A stretch of 36,640 nucleotides of DNA from JBCDCU01 sp039180865 (GCA_039180865.1 JBCDCZ010000009.1:1-36640), one strand, 5' to 3'; shown: positions 16,981-25,530, numbered from the stretch's first letter. Notes: a model not told the origin generated them from the letters alone. Numbers and translations: made by a program.

Positions 16981-17655
16981 ATGTATTCTAGCGATCAAGA
17001 TTTTCTGACAAGGGCTGACCAACACCTGCACAGCTCGCCCCATGCACTCTCGGACAAGGGTGACCTCATTCTCAATCCCGATGTGAGAAAGTATTATCCG
17101 TCGTTTCGTGATGCGGCTGTTCTCATATCATTGATTGAAAGACCTGAGGGGCTGACAAGCCTTTTCAATATGCGGCCGCAGCATCTGCGCAGCCATGCCG
17201 GCCAGATCGGATTTCCCGGTGGCAAAGTGGAAAAGGGCGATGAAGGACCGATCGGAACGGCAGTGCGCGAAGCGCATGAAGAAGTCGGTTTGCCCGGCGA
17301 GAACGTTGAACCGCTCGGATTTCTCGACGCCTATATTACCGGGAGCGGGTTCAGGGTTGTGCCGGTCCTTGCCAAGGTTCAGGCGCCTGATCGTTTCATT
17401 CTCGATCCGAACGAAGTCGAATCCGCCTTCGAAGTGCCGATCAGTTTTCTCATGAACCCTGAAAACCACGGTCATGGTTTTATCACCTTTCGCGACAAAC
17501 CCCGGTTCTATTACGAAATGCCCTATTTCGACGGGGAACAAACGTGGCGGATCTGGGGTGTGACGGCCGGTATCGTCCGCCAGCTTTATGAGACCGTCTA
17601 CCCCGATTATCCCGCCGAATTGCCGAAATCTGTCGTCCAGGATGCGACTGCCTGA
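16981..17655 (+). CDS. CoA pyrophosphatase (NUDIX, NudL/UPF0035 type)
   Basis: Hydrolyses coenzyme A or its derivatives to 4'-phosphopantetheine and 3',5'-ADP, acting in CoA turnover. The diagnostic UPF0035 segment precedes and overlaps the NUDIX box: LRSHAGQIGFPGGKVEKGDE, then AVREAHEEVGL. The conserved tail contains FEVPISFLMNP and an IWGVTAGIV motif, common in this subfamily. The 224-residue length fits. ATG 16981 has AAGGA five bases upstream, within the tail of the DUF1285 gene. Confidence 0.93.
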   Translation: MYSSDQDFLTRADQHLHSSPHALSDKGDLILNPDVRKYYPSFRDAAVLISLIERPEGLTSLFNMRPQHLRSHAGQIGFPGGKVEKGDEGPIGTAVREAHEEVGLPGENVEPLGFLDAYITGSGFRVVPVLAKVQAPDRFILDPNEVESAFEVPISFLMNPENHGHGFITFRDKPRFYYEMPYFDGEQTWRIWGVTAGIVRQLYETVYPDYPAELPKSVVQDATA

Positions 17656-17736
17656 TCTGCTGGCTTTCCCTTGATACCTATATGGAAGACACATGCTTTC
17701 AGTGACGTATTCAACGTCCCTGCCCGGAGCGAGCTT

Positions 17737-18975
17737 ATGACCGAAGATCCAAAACCACACCTCGTCAATCGATCCTGGTTAGAAGAGCCCAAAGTTCGTG
17801 CGCTCATGGAAGTTCTCAACAGTGACGGCGAAGAGACCCGCATTGTAGGTGGCGCAGTGCGTAATGCATTACTCGGCGAAGAGATCGCCGACATCGACCT
17901 TACCAGTACCGCGCCACCCGAGCGCGTTATTACACTTTGCGAGGACGCGGGTTACAAAACCATTCCGACCGGTGTTGATCATGGCACGGTAACGGTTGTG
18001 GTTGAGGAACGCTCTTTCGAAGTGACAACACTTCGCGCCGATGTTTCGACCGATGGCCGCCATGCGGTCGTGGCTTTCGGACGGGACTTTACCGAAGATG
18101 CAAAACGCCGCGACTTTACGATGAATGCGCTTTCAATAGATGTGGAGGGTAAGGTCCACGACCCGCTTGGCGGCTACAAGGATCTGATAGAACGTCAGGT
18201 ACGTTTCATTGGCGATCCGGAAAGACGGATTCGCGAAGATTATCTGCGCGCCCTGCGGTTTTTTCGGTTCTTTGCCTGGTTTGGTGACGGAAGGCCTGAC
18301 CGTGATGCGCTGAAAGCCGTCGTGCGGACCAAAGCGGGTCTTGAAACACTTTCGGCGGAAAGAATCTGGACGGAACTCTTGAAGATCCTCGGTGCGCCGG
18401 ATCCTGAACGCGCGACTTTATGGATGCGGACGACTGAAGTTCTCGAAACCGTCCTTCCCGAGAATTGGGGGCTTGATCAATTTCACTGGCTCATTCACGC
18501 CGAGCGGACTTTCAGAATGAAAGTCGACCCCATCCGCCGCCTCCAGGCGATGTTAAGGCCGGATGAAGCCATTATCCGCGCGCTTGCCCGCCGTCTAAAG
18601 CTCTCGAACAAGGATACGGAGCGCTTGATTTCCTGGTCCTTTGAAATGGTGGATGTCGAGCGTTACGCGTCTGAAAGTGTTGCTGGGCTTGCGAAGCATC
18701 TTTATCGCGGAAAGCCCGATGCGATTGCAGACGCACTCATACATGAGGCGGCAAAACGCCTTCACAAGCAGGATGATAGTGCTGAACGGGTTCAGGCGCT
18801 TGCCAGTTTTGCCGAGACCTTTGAGCGTCCGGTATTCCCCGTCAGCGGGTCAGATTTAAAGGAACGCGGTTTCAAAGAAGGGCGCATTCTTGGTAATAAA
18901 CTTCTCGATCTTCAGGAAGAGTGGATAGAGAGTGGCTTCAAGAAAAGCCGCGAAGAGCTTCTCGACGGTCTTTGA
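17737..18975 (+). CDS. cca: CCA tRNA nucleotidyltransferase (class II)
   Basis: Adds or repairs the 3'-terminal CCA of tRNAs using CTP and ATP. Motifs in order, numbered from ATG 17737: IVGGAVRNALLG (37-48, Asn in place of the more common Asp after Arg), the metal-binding DID (52-54), KRRDFTMNAL (about 123-132) and RIREDYLRALRFFRF. The C-terminal neck/body region lacks an HD phosphohydrolase domain. ATG 17737 is preferred over the longer TTG start at 17671 because GGAG lies seven bases upstream (CGGAGCGAGCTT). The length is 412 residues, normal for the family. It is the last gene of the DUF1285 operon and is convergent with the secreted hypothetical. Confidence 0.94.
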   Translation: MTEDPKPHLVNRSWLEEPKVRALMEVLNSDGEETRIVGGAVRNALLGEEIADIDLTSTAPPERVITLCEDAGYKTIPTGVDHGTVTVVVEERSFEVTTLRADVSTDGRHAVVAFGRDFTEDAKRRDFTMNALSIDVEGKVHDPLGGYKDLIERQVRFIGDPERRIREDYLRALRFFRFFAWFGDGRPDRDALKAVVRTKAGLETLSAERIWTELLKILGAPDPERATLWMRTTEVLETVLPENWGLDQFHWLIHAERTFRMKVDPIRRLQAMLRPDEAIIRALARRLKLSNKDTERLISWSFEMVDVERYASESVAGLAKHLYRGKPDAIADALIHEAAKRLHKQDDSAERVQALASFAETFERPVFPVSGSDLKERGFKEGRILGNKLLDLQEEWIESGFKKSREELLDGL

Positions 18976-19005
18976 GAAGGGTCTTACTGCGTTGCGTGAT
19001 CGATC

Positions 19006-19554
19006 CTAAGCGCTCGGCGAAGCGCCGGTAAAGACGCGGATATAGTCACCCGGCGTGGATGCGCTCCAGCGTATGTGAAGGCGGAACGGATTATCGGGAT
19101 CAATCCAGATCCGATCATCCCATTCAAGTCCGCGCAGACCCGGATTGAGATAGGTGACATTCGTGTTTGCGAGAAAATCCGAAGCCTTCAGCGTCCACGT
19201 GTTCACCGCTATCCCGAGGATCGGGGCATCGAAATCGACATGCCCGGTGATCGTTGACCCCCAGCTGGGGTCGAAAAAGACATAGTGACTGGCGACCACC
19301 GTTCCAGCTGCGATCTCAAGACTACCTGTCGCGATATCGACAACGAGCGTGTCCTGAAGCGTTATGTTCTGATCTTCATCGAACGCATAGAGGTTATCGT
19401 TCTGGAAGGTGTCGTTGCCGACCGCGAAATTCTTCTTTGGATCGAGTTTAACAAAACGTCCATCCGCAGATCCGCCCGTAATGGCGCCATCGAGCGTAAA
19501 CGCACCCGCTGGCAGTGTGAACGACACCAGTGCTGCGAAAAGTAAAGCCCGCAT
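19006..19554 (-). CDS. Secreted hypothetical protein
   Basis: Not recognised as a named family. The 182-residue product has a good signal peptide (MRALLFAALVSFTLPAGAF, cleavage near AGA|F), then a beta-rich body with the repeated feature DFDAPILGIAVNTWTLKASDF and a closing WSASTPGDYIRVFTGA. The pattern resembles secreted proteins that elsewhere carry a PEP-CTERM-like sorting tail, but this one ends without a hydrophobic anchor. It lies 84 bp downstream of hemF on the same strand and could be cotranscribed, though the gap also allows its own promoter. Confidence 0.65.
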   Translation of the reverse strand: MRALLFAALVSFTLPAGAFTLDGAITGGSADGRFVKLDPKKNFAVGNDTFQNDNLYAFDEDQNITLQDTLVVDIATGSLEIAAGTVVASHYVFFDPSWGSTITGHVDFDAPILGIAVNTWTLKASDFLANTNVTYLNPGLRGLEWDDRIWIDPDNPFRLHIRWSASTPGDYIRVFTGASPSA

Positions 19555-19638
19555 ATCGTCACCCCATAGCGTGAGTTTGAACCTTCACGCTACCAACAGA
19601 CCTTGGAGCGGGCAATGCGGCGCATCAGCCGGTAGGGC

Positions 19639-20532
19639 TTAGGGCCACTTCACTTCCGGCGGCATGGAGGACAGGATCGATGCAACATTGCCGCCGGTCT
19701 TGAGGCCGAAAATCGTGCCGCGGTCGTAGAGGAGGTTGTATTCCACATAACGGCCCCGGCGGATCAGTTGCTCTTCGCGCTCGGCTTCGGTCCAGGGTGT
19801 TTCCATGTTTTTTCGCACAAGTGCCGGATAGATGGTGAGGAAAGCGCGCCCAACATCCTGAGTGAAGGCAAAATCAGCCTCCCAGTCTCCGGAATTATGG
19901 TGGTCATAGAAAATCCCGCCAATACCGCGCGGTTCGTCGCGGTGGGGCAGGTAGAAATATTCATCGCACCATTCTTTATAGCGATCGTAATCGGCAACAT
20001 CATGCGGATCACAGGCTGACTTCATGGCGGCATGAAACTTTTTGGTATCCGGATCCTCCTGCTTGCGCCGTTTGTCGAGCACAGGCGTTAAATCCGCGCC
20101 GCCGCCAAACCATTGTTTGGTTGTTACCACCATGCGGGTGTTCATGTGGACTGCTGGGACGTTCGGGTTCCACATATGGGCAATCAATGAGATTCCTGAG
20201 GCCCAGAAACGCGGATCTTCTTCCGCACCCGGTATCTGTTTTCTGAACTCCGGTGAGAATTCGCCGTGAACGGTTGAGCAATGCACGCCGACTTTTTCAA
20301 AAAGCCGTCCCTTCATCATCGACATAACTCCGCCGCCACCTTTTTCACCCGAATGGTCGGTGCGCTCCCAGGGCGTACGTTCAAAGATACCCGGCACGGT
20401 GCTTTCCTTGCCGCGTTCGACCTCTGTCTCTAGTTTTTCGAAAGCAGCGCAAATCTGATCACGCAAAGACTGAAACCAGGCTTCCGCTGTCTTCTTTTTG
20501 TCTTCTAGATCAACGGGTAGCGTGTCGGTCAT
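19639..20532 (-). CDS. hemF: Oxygen-dependent coproporphyrinogen III oxidase
   Basis: Converts coproporphyrinogen III to protoporphyrinogen IX with O2 in haem biosynthesis. Family blocks are nearly complete: GVHCSTVHGEF, GISLIAHMWNPNVPAVHMNT, TKQWFGGGADLTP, CDEYFYLPHRDEPRGIGGIF and the C-terminal RRGRYVEYNLLYDRGTIFGL followed by PPEVKW. ATG 20532 gives MTDTLPVDLEDKKKTAEAWF, the usual N-terminus; an ATG ten codons upstream (20562) cannot be excluded. The length is 297 residues. It follows trmL by 68 bp on the same strand. Haem from this pathway would serve the bc1 complex and the heme-binding GGDEF-EAL protein also encoded here. Confidence 0.95.
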   Translation of the reverse strand: MTDTLPVDLEDKKKTAEAWFQSLRDQICAAFEKLETEVERGKESTVPGIFERTPWERTDHSGEKGGGGVMSMMKGRLFEKVGVHCSTVHGEFSPEFRKQIPGAEEDPRFWASGISLIAHMWNPNVPAVHMNTRMVVTTKQWFGGGADLTPVLDKRRKQEDPDTKKFHAAMKSACDPHDVADYDRYKEWCDEYFYLPHRDEPRGIGGIFYDHHNSGDWEADFAFTQDVGRAFLTIYPALVRKNMETPWTEAEREEQLIRRGRYVEYNLLYDRGTIFGLKTGGNVASILSSMPPEVKWP

Positions 20533-20600
20533 AGTTTGGTCCAGTCGCAAATTCCAGGTCATTTTTCATAAAGCGCCGTCCTGGTATCCGCCATACGCAC

Positions 20601-21095
20601 TCACGCTGATCCCGGCTGCGTCTGGTGTCCCGTCTGCCTGATGGCCTCACCCGTTACAAGCGCTGCGGAAAGCGCAAGATTGAGCGAGCGAGCGCCCTCC
20701 ATCATCGGAATCGTCAGCCGGACATCTGCGCGTTTATGGAGGAGATCGGGCGCGCCGCTTGATTCCCGTCCGAAGAGAAGCACGTCAGTTGGGGCAAATT
20801 CGAAATCGAGATAATCCTGTTCAGTCTTGGTCGTTAAAAGCACCAAGCGGCGGTTTTCACTGGTTACCCAGTCAAGAAAAGCATCGAGTGTGGGATGACG
20901 GATGAGTGCCGCAAGCTCAAGGTAATCCATACCAGCGCGCTTCAATCTCTTGTCGCTCATGTCGAAGCCCGCTGGTTCGATCACGTGGATGGCAACGCCC
21001 AGGCAAGCCCCCATGCGCAACAGCGCACCGGTATTGTGGGGAATGTCGGGTTGAAACAATGCGACAATAAGCGGGGAGGGCGCGCGGTCAGTCAC
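20601..21095 (-). CDS. trmL: tRNA (cytidine(34)-2'-O)-methyltransferase TrmL (SPOUT)
   Basis: Methylates the 2'-O of the wobble base of certain leucine tRNAs. The product has the SPOUT blocks: LFQPDIPHNTGALLRMGACL, LLFGRESSGAPD and LTIPMMEGARSLNLALSAAL, which form the trefoil-knot S-adenosylmethionine site. The reading frame runs 126 codons further upstream, but that part is the antisense-like shadow of the RluA gene; GTG 21095 has GAGGG seven bases upstream and gives 164 residues, the family length. The ribosome site overlaps the stop of the RluA gene, so the two are probably coupled. Confidence 0.92.
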   Translation of the reverse strand: MTDRAPSPLIVALFQPDIPHNTGALLRMGACLGVAIHVIEPAGFDMSDKRLKRAGMDYLELAALIRHPTLDAFLDWVTSENRRLVLLTTKTEQDYLDFEFAPTDVLLFGRESSGAPDLLHKRADVRLTIPMMEGARSLNLALSAALVTGEAIRQTGHQTQPGSA

Positions 21096-21105
21096 GAAAA
21101 ATCCC

Positions 21106-21837
21106 TCAAAACGGAACCGGGCTTTCAAAGGTGAGGCGCCGCCCACCCACGGGATGATAAACTGAGAGCCGTTCTGCATGGAGAGAGAGGCGTGGTGCGG
21201 CGGTGAGGGCGGCGTCATAAGCATAGAGCGGATCACCCAGTATCGGATGGCCAAGCACCAGCATGTGAACCCGGAGTTGGTGAGAACGCCCCGTTTTCGG
21301 AAAAAGCCTGACGCGCGTGCTCGCCGTGCCGCGGGAAATGACCTCGAAGCGGGTGAAGGCAGCTCGTCCCTGTTCAAGATCGACCATTTGGCGCGGACGG
21401 TTCGGCCAGTCGCAACGAAGCGGAAGGTCGATCTCGCCGCTAGCGGCCCGAAGAACGCCATAAAGATCAGCAATGTAAGTCTTTTCTACATGGCGGCGCT
21501 CGAACTGCAATCCGAGATGCCGGTGAGCGGCGGCATTCATTGCGAGGACCACAACCCCCGACGTATCCATATCGAGACGGTGGACAATACGCGCCTGAGG
21601 GAAGTCATTCTGGATTCTGCTTTCCAGACAATCTCTGTGAGCCTCGGCCTTGCCGGGAACAGTGAGGAGGCCGGCGGGTTTATCAATGACAATGATCGCT
21701 TCATCAGAATATATGATGCGCAAAGGCGACGAAGGTGGGGTATAGGAGAAAGGCGGCGGTGGCTTTTTAAGATTGGCCCCGGGCTCTCTCGTCCCGCCTG
21801 CATGGACTTTCGCATCTATCACTAATCGAACCTTCAC
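21106..21837 (-). CDS. RluA-family pseudouridine synthase
   Basis: Isomerises uridine to pseudouridine in rRNA or tRNA. The catalytic block is VHRLDMDTSGVVVLA with Asp89, preceded by VIDKPAGLLTVPGK as in E. coli RluA and followed by KTYIADLYG and RLFPKTGRSHQLRVHM. No S4 domain is present, and the length (up to 243 residues) is closer to RluA than to RluC or RluD, suggesting the dual 23S/tRNA-Phe type class, though specificity is not proven. GTG 21837 is the longest start; GTG 21822 with AAGG eight bases upstream is equally likely. It is divergent from the ABC gene at 21853 with only 15-30 bp between starts. Confidence 0.9.
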   Translation of the reverse strand: MKVRLVIDAKVHAGGTREPGANLKKPPPPFSYTPPSSPLRIIYSDEAIIVIDKPAGLLTVPGKAEAHRDCLESRIQNDFPQARIVHRLDMDTSGVVVLAMNAAAHRHLGLQFERRHVEKTYIADLYGVLRAASGEIDLPLRCDWPNRPRQMVDLEQGRAAFTRFEVISRGTASTRVRLFPKTGRSHQLRVHMLVLGHPILGDPLYAYDAALTAAPRLSLHAERLSVYHPVGGRRLTFESPVPF

Positions 21838-21852
21838 GAGCGCGTCGTTACG

Positions 21853-23718
21853 ATGTTTGCAAAAGGGCTTTTACAATATTTTGAGCGGTTGAACGACCCG
21901 TTCGAAATGGACGAACTGGAGACGCCGCCCTCCGGCTTCTTCGCCTTTTGCTGGTTTTATTCCAAACCGCTCTGGCCGCTTCTTCTGGTCGTTGCCGCCT
22001 TCAGCGCAATTGTTGCCGTTCTCGAGGTGATGGTCTTCGCCTTTATGGGCGAACTCGTCACGCTCTTGTCAAATGCGGACCGTGAGACATTCTTTGAAGA
22101 GAACGGGCTCACCCTTGTCGTTATGACACTCGTTCTGCTCGTTGTTCTCCCGCTCATGCAGTTCCTTTGGGAAGTCTTCTTCCATCAGGGCGTCATGGGC
22201 AACTTTCCAATGGGAATCCGCTGGCGCGGGCACCGCTATCTGCTCCGCCAATCCATGTCGTTTTATCAGAACGATTTTGCCGGACGGATCGCGAATAAGT
22301 TGATGCAGACGGCGCTCGCGGTGCGCGAAGTCGTCACCAAAATCAGCGACATGTTTGTCTTTGTCAGCGTTTATTTTATCGGCGCGGTTATCGTTGCAGC
22401 GAGCGCGGACTGGCGGCTAGCGGTCCCGTTTCTTGCCTGGTTCGCGGGCTATGTGGCCATGCTCTTCTTCTTTATCCCTAAGCTCAGGGATATTGCGAAG
22501 CTTCAGGCGGATGCCCGCTCGGTGATGACCGGTCATGTGGTAGATGCCTATTCCAACATTCAGACAGTAAAGCTTTTTTCTCACGCCGAACGCGAAGAGC
22601 GTTTCGTCAAGAAGAGCATGTCGCATTTTCTGGAAACCGTTCACCAGCAGATGCGCCTTGTCACCTGGCTCAATATCTCACTCGCGTTCCTCAACAATGG
22701 CGCTTTCTTCTTTATTGCGGCGATGTCGATCTGGGCTTGGATGAGCAACAGCGTTGCAATCGGTGATATCGCGGTTGCGATGGGGCTCGTTCTGAGGCTT
22801 CACGGCATGTCGCACTGGATCTTGTGGGAGATGGCAGGGATTTTTGAGAATGTCGGAACCGTCCAGGATGGAATCACGACAATGGCGCTGACGCGGATCG
22901 TGCGCGATGAACCGAACGCACCTGATCTTTCCGTTTCCAAGGGTGAGCTTTCTTTTGAAAATGTGCGGTTCCATTACGGCCAGACAAAGAGCGTTATCGA
23001 AGATCTGACACTTAAGATCGAACCCGGCGAAAAAGTTGGAATTGTCGGGTCGTCGGGCGCCGGAAAGTCAACAATGGTGAACCTTCTCCTACGCCTTTAT
23101 GACGTTGAAAGTGGGCGGATCCTGATTGATGGCCAGGACATTTCCAAAGTTACCCAGGAGAGCCTACGCTCGAAGATCGGGATGGTGACGCAGGATACCT
23201 CACTTCTCCACCGCTCCGTTCGCGACAACATTGCGTATGGTCGGGAAGAGGCGACCGAAGCGGACATCATAGCCGCGGCGGAAAAAGCGAAGGCTTGGAC
23301 CTTCATTCCGGAACTTGCCGATATTCACGGACGGAGCGGACTGGATGCGATGGTCGGCGAGCGCGGGGTCAATCTTTCCGGCGGGCAACGTCAGCGAATT
23401 GCAATCGCGCGGGTTCTCTTGAAGGACGCTCCGATCCTTGTACTCGATGAGGCGACATCAGCGCTCGATTCTCAAGTGGAAGCCGCAATTCAGGACCAAC
23501 TCTATTCCTTGATGGAAGGCAAGACGGTGATTGCGATTGCGCACCGCTTGTCGACGATCGCGGCAATGGACCGGTTGATCGTCCTTGAAAAGGGTTGCGT
23601 TGTAGAGGAAGGAACACACGACGAACTCGTCGAAGCGGGTGGGCAATATGCCTCTTTGTGGGCGCGGCAGTCCGGCGGGTTCCTCTATGGCGTGCCGCAA
23701 GGAGCCGCAGCGGAGTAA
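21853..23718 (+). CDS. ABC half-transporter, exporter type (permease-ATPase fusion), copy 1
   Basis: Inner-membrane exporter half, probably dimeric, 621 residues. The N-terminus has an elbow segment FERLNDPF followed by about six membrane helices (about 35-330). The ATPase domain has Walker A GSSGAGKST (about 399-407), a Q-loop MVTQDTSLL, signature LSGGQRQRIAIAR (about 507), Walker B ILVLDEATSALD with the catalytic Glu, and the switch His in IAHRLSTI. It is clearly paralogous to the ABC gene at 27859: the same elbow, QNDFAGRIA, WARQSGGF tail and near-identical DNA over the switch region. Substrate unknown; the family is related to MsbA/ATM1-type exporters. It is convergent with the Lrp gene (10-bp gap). 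Confidence 0.93.
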   Translation: MFAKGLLQYFERLNDPFEMDELETPPSGFFAFCWFYSKPLWPLLLVVAAFSAIVAVLEVMVFAFMGELVTLLSNADRETFFEENGLTLVVMTLVLLVVLPLMQFLWEVFFHQGVMGNFPMGIRWRGHRYLLRQSMSFYQNDFAGRIANKLMQTALAVREVVTKISDMFVFVSVYFIGAVIVAASADWRLAVPFLAWFAGYVAMLFFFIPKLRDIAKLQADARSVMTGHVVDAYSNIQTVKLFSHAEREERFVKKSMSHFLETVHQQMRLVTWLNISLAFLNNGAFFFIAAMSIWAWMSNSVAIGDIAVAMGLVLRLHGMSHWILWEMAGIFENVGTVQDGITTMALTRIVRDEPNAPDLSVSKGELSFENVRFHYGQTKSVIEDLTLKIEPGEKVGIVGSSGAGKSTMVNLLLRLYDVESGRILIDGQDISKVTQESLRSKIGMVTQDTSLLHRSVRDNIAYGREEATEADIIAAAEKAKAWTFIPELADIHGRSGLDAMVGERGVNLSGGQRQRIAIARVLLKDAPILVLDEATSALDSQVEAAIQDQLYSLMEGKTVIAIAHRLSTIAAMDRLIVLEKGCVVEEGTHDELVEAGGQYASLWARQSGGFLYGVPQGAAAE

Positions 23719-23728
23719 GCGCGGCCTA

Positions 23729-24202
23729 TCAGCTTACAAGATCAAGCGTTGCGGTGAGATCATTCTGACGCGCTCCGTCGAAAATGATCGACGTCTCAAT
23801 GCGATGAATTTCCTCACGCGAGGAAAATTTCTCCACAACGACCCTGTGAAGATGGGTTGTATCCCGCGTCACGAGTTCCACAAGCGCATCAAACCGTCCG
23901 GTAATCATCCAAGCCGCCCGCACTTCCGGCATATGGAGGATGTCGTCGACAAACCGATCAAGGTTTGATTTTTCATGCTCCGACATCTGGACGAAAAGAA
24001 GGGCCCGTAGCGACAAGCCTAAACGTTCGAGATTGATGTCCAGATGCGAGCCCGAAATCGCTTTGCTGTCAAAGAGACGGCGGGTTCGCTCGTGTACGCT
24101 GGACGGTGCCAAATTCACAGCTGCTGCGAGCTCCTTGTTCGTGATCCGTGCATTCTTCGACATGAGCGCCAAGAGGTGCTTATCTGTTCGGTCAAGTTCC
24201 AT
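23729..24202 (-). CDS. Lrp/AsnC-family transcriptional regulator
   Basis: The 157-residue product has an N-terminal winged helix-turn-helix (MELDRTDKHLLALMSKNARI, then NKELAAAVNLAPSSVHERTR, about 1-50) and a C-terminal RAM domain (about 65-150) with the MITGRFDALVELVTRD segment typical of the amino-acid sensing fold. It probably forms dimers to octamers and binds the AT-rich 24203-24333 region upstream of itself and of the divergent DUF2000 gene. ATG 24202 has AGGAG nine bases upstream. The effector is unknown. Confidence 0.93.
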   Translation of the reverse strand: MELDRTDKHLLALMSKNARITNKELAAAVNLAPSSVHERTRRLFDSKAISGSHLDINLERLGLSLRALLFVQMSEHEKSNLDRFVDDILHMPEVRAAWMITGRFDALVELVTRDTTHLHRVVVEKFSSREEIHRIETSIIFDGARQNDLTATLDLVS

Positions 24203-24333
24203 CTACCCATCTCCTTTCAGAATTTAATTCGTTTGCTGTAAGATTTACCGTTTAATATCCTATAAAAATAGAAATAAGGCGAACTTATCGTGGTTTTGTC
24301 TATAATTTTTCGAATTATATGGAGTTGAGTTTC
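24203..24333. promoter_or_regulatory. AT-rich divergent control region between the Lrp gene and the DUF2000 gene
   Basis: The region is markedly AT-rich compared with its neighbours. TATAAT at 24301-24306 is a good -10 candidate for the DUF2000 gene, though no matching -35 was found 16-18 bases upstream. A GTAA-GAT-TTAC dyad lies near 24239-24249, and such short AT-rich dyads are the usual kind of Lrp-family site. Autoregulation plus control of DUF2000 is inferred from the divergent arrangement. Confidence 0.4.
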
Positions 24334-24738
24334 GTGGAAACCAAAATAGCGATCATCGTCCGGGACGACCTTCTTGTTTGGCAGAAACTTAACGTAACGG
24401 CGTTTCTGACCAGCGGGGTGATCGGCGCGAAAGCTGAGCTCCTGGGCGCGAGATATGCTGATGCGAGTGGTAAAACCTATCTGCCACTGCTGGTTCAGCC
24501 GATCATCGTTCTTTCAACGGATAGGGAGGGTCTGAAAAAGATCCTCAACCGTGCGGACACCCGCGGGGTTGAGATGGCGCTCTACACAGAGGATATGTTT
24601 GCGACCGGCCATGATGCCGCTAACCGTGCGACGGTAAGGAAGTACGCTACAGAGGACCTCAACCTCGTTGGTTTAGCGCTCCGGGACGAAAAGAAGGTGG
24701 TTGATAAGATTACAAAGGGCGCCCGTATGCATCCATAA
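24334..24738 (+). CDS. DUF2000 family protein (peptidyl-tRNA hydrolase II-like fold)
   Basis: A small cytoplasmic protein of unknown function. The N-terminus ETKIAIIVRDDLLVWQKLNV and the following TAFLTSGVIGAKAELLGARY are the DUF2000 hallmark; known structures of the family have a PTH2-like fold, but catalysis has not been established to my knowledge. GTG 24334 is chosen because GGAG (24321-24324) lies nine bases upstream and the product then begins right before the conserved strand; ATG 24319 would overlap that ribosome site. It is divergent from the Lrp regulator, which probably controls it, and convergent with the RNA ligase gene. Confidence 0.83.
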   Translation: METKIAIIVRDDLLVWQKLNVTAFLTSGVIGAKAELLGARYADASGKTYLPLLVQPIIVLSTDREGLKKILNRADTRGVEMALYTEDMFATGHDAANRATVRKYATEDLNLVGLALRDEKKVVDKITKGARMHP

Positions 24739-24811
24739 ACAACATAAGGGGTTTGCGACGGTCCTTCTGGGTTCTTTTTGATAAACTCAAATCGGAAGGT
24801 TGCTTGAGAAC

Positions 24812-25432
24812 TCACGCAAGCTTGTTCTTGATGATTTCCTGATGCATCCAGTGTTTTTCGCTATTTACATGATTGGCGCGAACATATTTCGCCATGTGCG
24901 TTGCCATATCGTCTTCTCGATAAGCTCCTATGGTGCGAACAACAAACCCTTCTTGTCGTGAACTATCCAAGGATGCGATGACCTCCTCCACGGTCTTCTG
25001 GTCAAATTTGCCGCGGCAAAGGACCGGGACTGATGAAATCCCCAGTTCTGAAAATCTTTGGAGTGTCGCATCCCAGTTTTGAAAAACGTTGTTCATGATC
25101 CAGGCAAAGCCGAGGAAGTAAGAGGGGAGCGCTTCGTATTCGACAGAATGACGAGCATAGAGATATTCACCAACAATGCGCTTGTTACTTGCAAGGCTGG
25201 GCGAAATGCCTGCCGCAAAAGCTTTCATCCAATCACGGGACGCGTGGTATCCGCTGTCGATGCTCCGAGCGTGGCAACCAGACGAATGGATCGTTGTGTT
25301 CTCACCGTCCATTTTCTCGGTAAACACCACCTCATCTGCATCTGTAAGCACTGACAAATTCCGGAGGACCTTGTCGTCACTGGCAACTCCAGGCGAATTT
25401 TTCAAATGGTAGGTGCGACCGTATTTCTTCAT
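24812..25432 (-). CDS. Stand-alone RNA ligase (nucleotidyltransferase superfamily)
   Basis: An ATP-dependent RNA ligase-type enzyme of 206 residues. Motifs in order: motif I EKMDGEN with the AMP-accepting Lys40, RIVGEYLYARHSVEY (86-99) and YFLGFAWI (105-112) in the motif III region, motif IV EGFVVR (161-166) and motif V KYVR (182-185). These match the PF09414-type RNA ligase domain. It contains only the adenylyltransferase core plus a short tail; there is no kinase, phosphatase or 2'-5' ligase domain, and no end-healing partner gene is adjacent. The likely role is sealing RNA nicks, but the substrate is unknown. ATG 25432 lacks a clear ribosome site. The two neighbours are convergent (DUF2000) and a same-strand c-di-GMP gene 115 bp upstream. 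Confidence 0.85.
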   Translation of the reverse strand: MKKYGRTYHLKNSPGVASDDKVLRNLSVLTDADEVVFTEKMDGENTTIHSSGCHARSIDSGYHASRDWMKAFAAGISPSLASNKRIVGEYLYARHSVEYEALPSYFLGFAWIMNNVFQNWDATLQRFSELGISSVPVLCRGKFDQKTVEEVIASLDSSRQEGFVVRTIGAYREDDMATHMAKYVRANHVNSEKHWMHQEIIKNKLA

Positions 25433-25511
25433 TGTCTGGTTATGGCGTAATGGAATCGGTAAAGCGGAAAAATGGGGTTCTGTTTCTTATAGCCAGAGTA
25501 CGCGCAGCAAA

Positions 25512-25530
25512 GACCTTGGCTTAAGAGCAA
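25512..25530 (-). terminator. Possible weak terminator after the GGDEF-EAL gene
   Basis: On the minus strand CCTTG-CTCTTAAGC-CAAGG forms a 5-bp stem, followed by TCTTTG. It lies 18 bp after the stop of the GGDEF-EAL gene. The stem is short and the T tract is interrupted, so it may not terminate; readthrough into the RNA ligase gene is possible. Confidence 0.25.

Noticed and set aside
21096..21473. An N-terminal extension of 126 residues on the TrmL frame, suggesting a fusion protein
   Set aside because: It overlaps the RluA coding region in another frame on the same strand, while GTG 21095 with GAGGG seven bases upstream gives the normal TrmL length.
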